DNA of 64,000 bases from Motacilla alba alba (lineage: Eukaryota; Chordata; Aves; Passeriformes; Motacillidae). Positions 62,382-64,000 of this stretch are shown here, piece after piece. Within the stretch, counting starts at the first letter, position 1. The number at the start of each line of letters is the position of its first letter. Below the pieces are notes generated by a model. That model saw only the letters and a list, made by a program, of their open reading frames with translations. It was not told where the DNA came from and searched no databases. The stretch covers positions 7,250,149 through 7,314,148 of the forward strand of contig NC_052027.1 of assembly GCF_015832195.1 (NCBI RefSeq), read 5' to 3'. The position numbers were made by a program, and so were the translations under genes.

Positions 62382-64000
62382 GTAAAAACAAAAGTCTACT
62401 GTTATTAATAACCTCTTCATTTAGGAGTGTACAAGGAGTTTGATGCAGCCCCCAGGTCCTGTCATTCTCTTACAAGTTTCTTCTCACAGTAATTACTGGT
62501 TAAAGGTGATCAGATTATTAGCTGCAAACAAACAAGATGAAGCTGTTCTGATGTGCTTTTCTTGGAGTGGCCTGATGAGCTGGGAGAGTTTAGGTTCCTG
62601 AAAAATCCCTTGTGAAATTCACAAAATCCCTTGTGAATCCTCAGAGGTGTCACATTTCTATGCTAGACAATAAGGTGGATAATCATTTATAAAAAAGGAG
62701 CCAGGAATCATCCTAATGGGATTTGTGGTTTTTTGGTGGGCTGATAGGAGCCACAATTTCCTGCCTGTAGGTAAATGCTGCCTCAGTAAAGGTTGTTCAG
62801 ATGTATCGTCCCATAGAAGTTCATGCTGTGCATGAGAGCAGTCAGGCCATCACTGCCCCCTGCAGACATTGCTGCTGTTTGGAGTAGTAGGCAGGAGACC
62901 TCCAGACAGCTTTGATAACCAAGCACTCAGCTAATCTCCCTAGAGACCCTTCTGAAATGAGCCATCTCCCAAGGAGCAAATCACACCCCCACACAGTGGC
63001 CTCCAATGGACCACAGATGATGTTGACATCAGTATGGCCGAGTTTTATCCTTGCCTCTAATCAGATGCTCTGAGTCACTGATAAAGCCCTAATGGGGCTG
63101 AAGTAATTTGGAATGATCTATCTGGCTGTTCTTGATAATCAAGAAGCCATTACTACAAGGCAAAAAAAAATCTAATCACAGAGACAAGCTCAGTCTAGGG
63201 ACCTGCCTTTCAGCAGCAGTCCTCTCAGCACTGAGCTGGGCCCAAATTAGGATTTTTTATAAGAAAGGTAATATCAGAGCTGTTTGCAACCACACTGATA
63301 TGCCTGGATGTGAAAAGCAGAGTATATTGATTTATAGTCAGGCGTTAACAATGGTGCTGGTGGAGCTTGCACAGCTCCTCCTCACTAACACCTCTGTTAA
63401 ACATCTGCTGCTGTTTTGTCTTTGGGGACATAGGCTCTGGTTTTTCCCTCTTCACTGATAAAATTAATGAGATGGCCAAACCCCACATGGCCAATCAATG
63501 GTGCAGCAAAACAGCAAACTCACTGAAGCTCTTTTGTTCAGCATTTGGCCCTTTGCCACTTCATTCTTGTCAAGAAAACTGACAGTATTTATTTGCAGTG
63601 AAATGTAAGCCTCTGCACTGAGCACGGCTGCTCTGGTACTGAGATAGGTAGCCAGGCCCTGAGAAAAAAATTGCCTGGTTTTGTTATTTCATTTTCTCTT
63701 TATGGTATGTAGAACAACAGTATGCATGATTCAGTAGCAGCCAGCAGAAGCTGCAGCATCATGAATTATTTTTTGCAAATGAGAATTTGCCATTTCCATT
63801 CTTCCCCCAAGGATGCTGAAAACAAACCATGACACTGCTGGCCATCCGAGAGAGAGCCAGGGGAAAACTCCTCAACATAACCTGACATATTTCTGTGCAG
63901 AATTCAACCTTCAAAATACAACAGTGCAGCTTGGAGGGTGGTTTAGAGTAAAAGGGACTTAGCTGGGTTTCAGTTGGCAGCCAGGGATATTTAATCTTTG
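62382..64000 (+). other. Start of the next CADPS intron
   Basis: Intronic from the donor gtaaaa to the window edge. Apart from a 21-bp tandem duplication at 62602-62643, I see nothing assignable. The next expected coding exon is not present. Confidence 0.8.
62602..62643. repeat. 21-bp tandem duplication
   Basis: Two adjacent copies beginning aaaatcccttgtgaa, at 62602 and 62623. The first 15 bases are identical and the remainder has diverged. Confidence 0.9.

Noticed and set aside
1..64000. CRISPR arrays, tRNA or rRNA genes, phage or bacterial operons
   Set aside because: No such structures seen; exon-intron structure and CR1 repeats identify vertebrate nuclear DNA.

Overview
The window reads as vertebrate genomic DNA, most likely from a bird. 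Three short exons on the + strand encode consecutive pieces of one protein and are separated by long introns. Two repeat fragments end like avian CR1 retroposons; the clearer one, near 23.9 kb, finishes in the 8-bp-type repeat ATTCTGTG ATTCTGTG. Recognisable interspersed repeats are sparse, as is usual in birds. There is no bacterial-style gene packing, no operon, no CRISPR array and no recognisable RNA gene.

The gene is CADPS (calcium-dependent secretion activator 1, CAPS1), or less likely its paralogue CADPS2. It is a priming factor for dense-core vesicle exocytosis in neurons and endocrine cells. Exons lie at 30985-31098 (38 codons), 35248-35580 (111 codons) and 62301-62381 (27 codons). 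Each has AG/GT borders and phase-0 junctions, so together they give 176 uninterrupted codons from the N-terminal part of the protein, upstream of its C2, PH and MUN regions. The first exon should lie upstream of the window, and the exon beginning with the ERKFPKF-type continuation should lie downstream.

Layout: 1-30984 is the end of a long upstream intron; 31099-35247 is a 4.1-kb intron; 35581-62300 is a 26.7-kb intron; 62382-64000 is the start of the next intron. The introns hold an old antisense LINE reverse-transcriptase relic (3.25-3.55 kb), two CR1 3' ends (23.8 and 47.0 kb), two MIR-like traces, a doubtful endogenous-retrovirus pol trace (5.4 kb), several short tandem duplications, a degenerate 11-bp repeat rich in E-box hexamers (39.57-39.66 kb), and AT-rich homeobox-site-rich blocks that could be conserved regulatory elements. 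The other open reading frames in the window are 60-210 codons long, show no family features, and are best read as chance openings in intronic DNA.

I found no convincing new biological system. The points most worth checking are the symmetric 333-nt exon as a skippable cassette, the E-box minisatellite, and the AT-rich intronic blocks.
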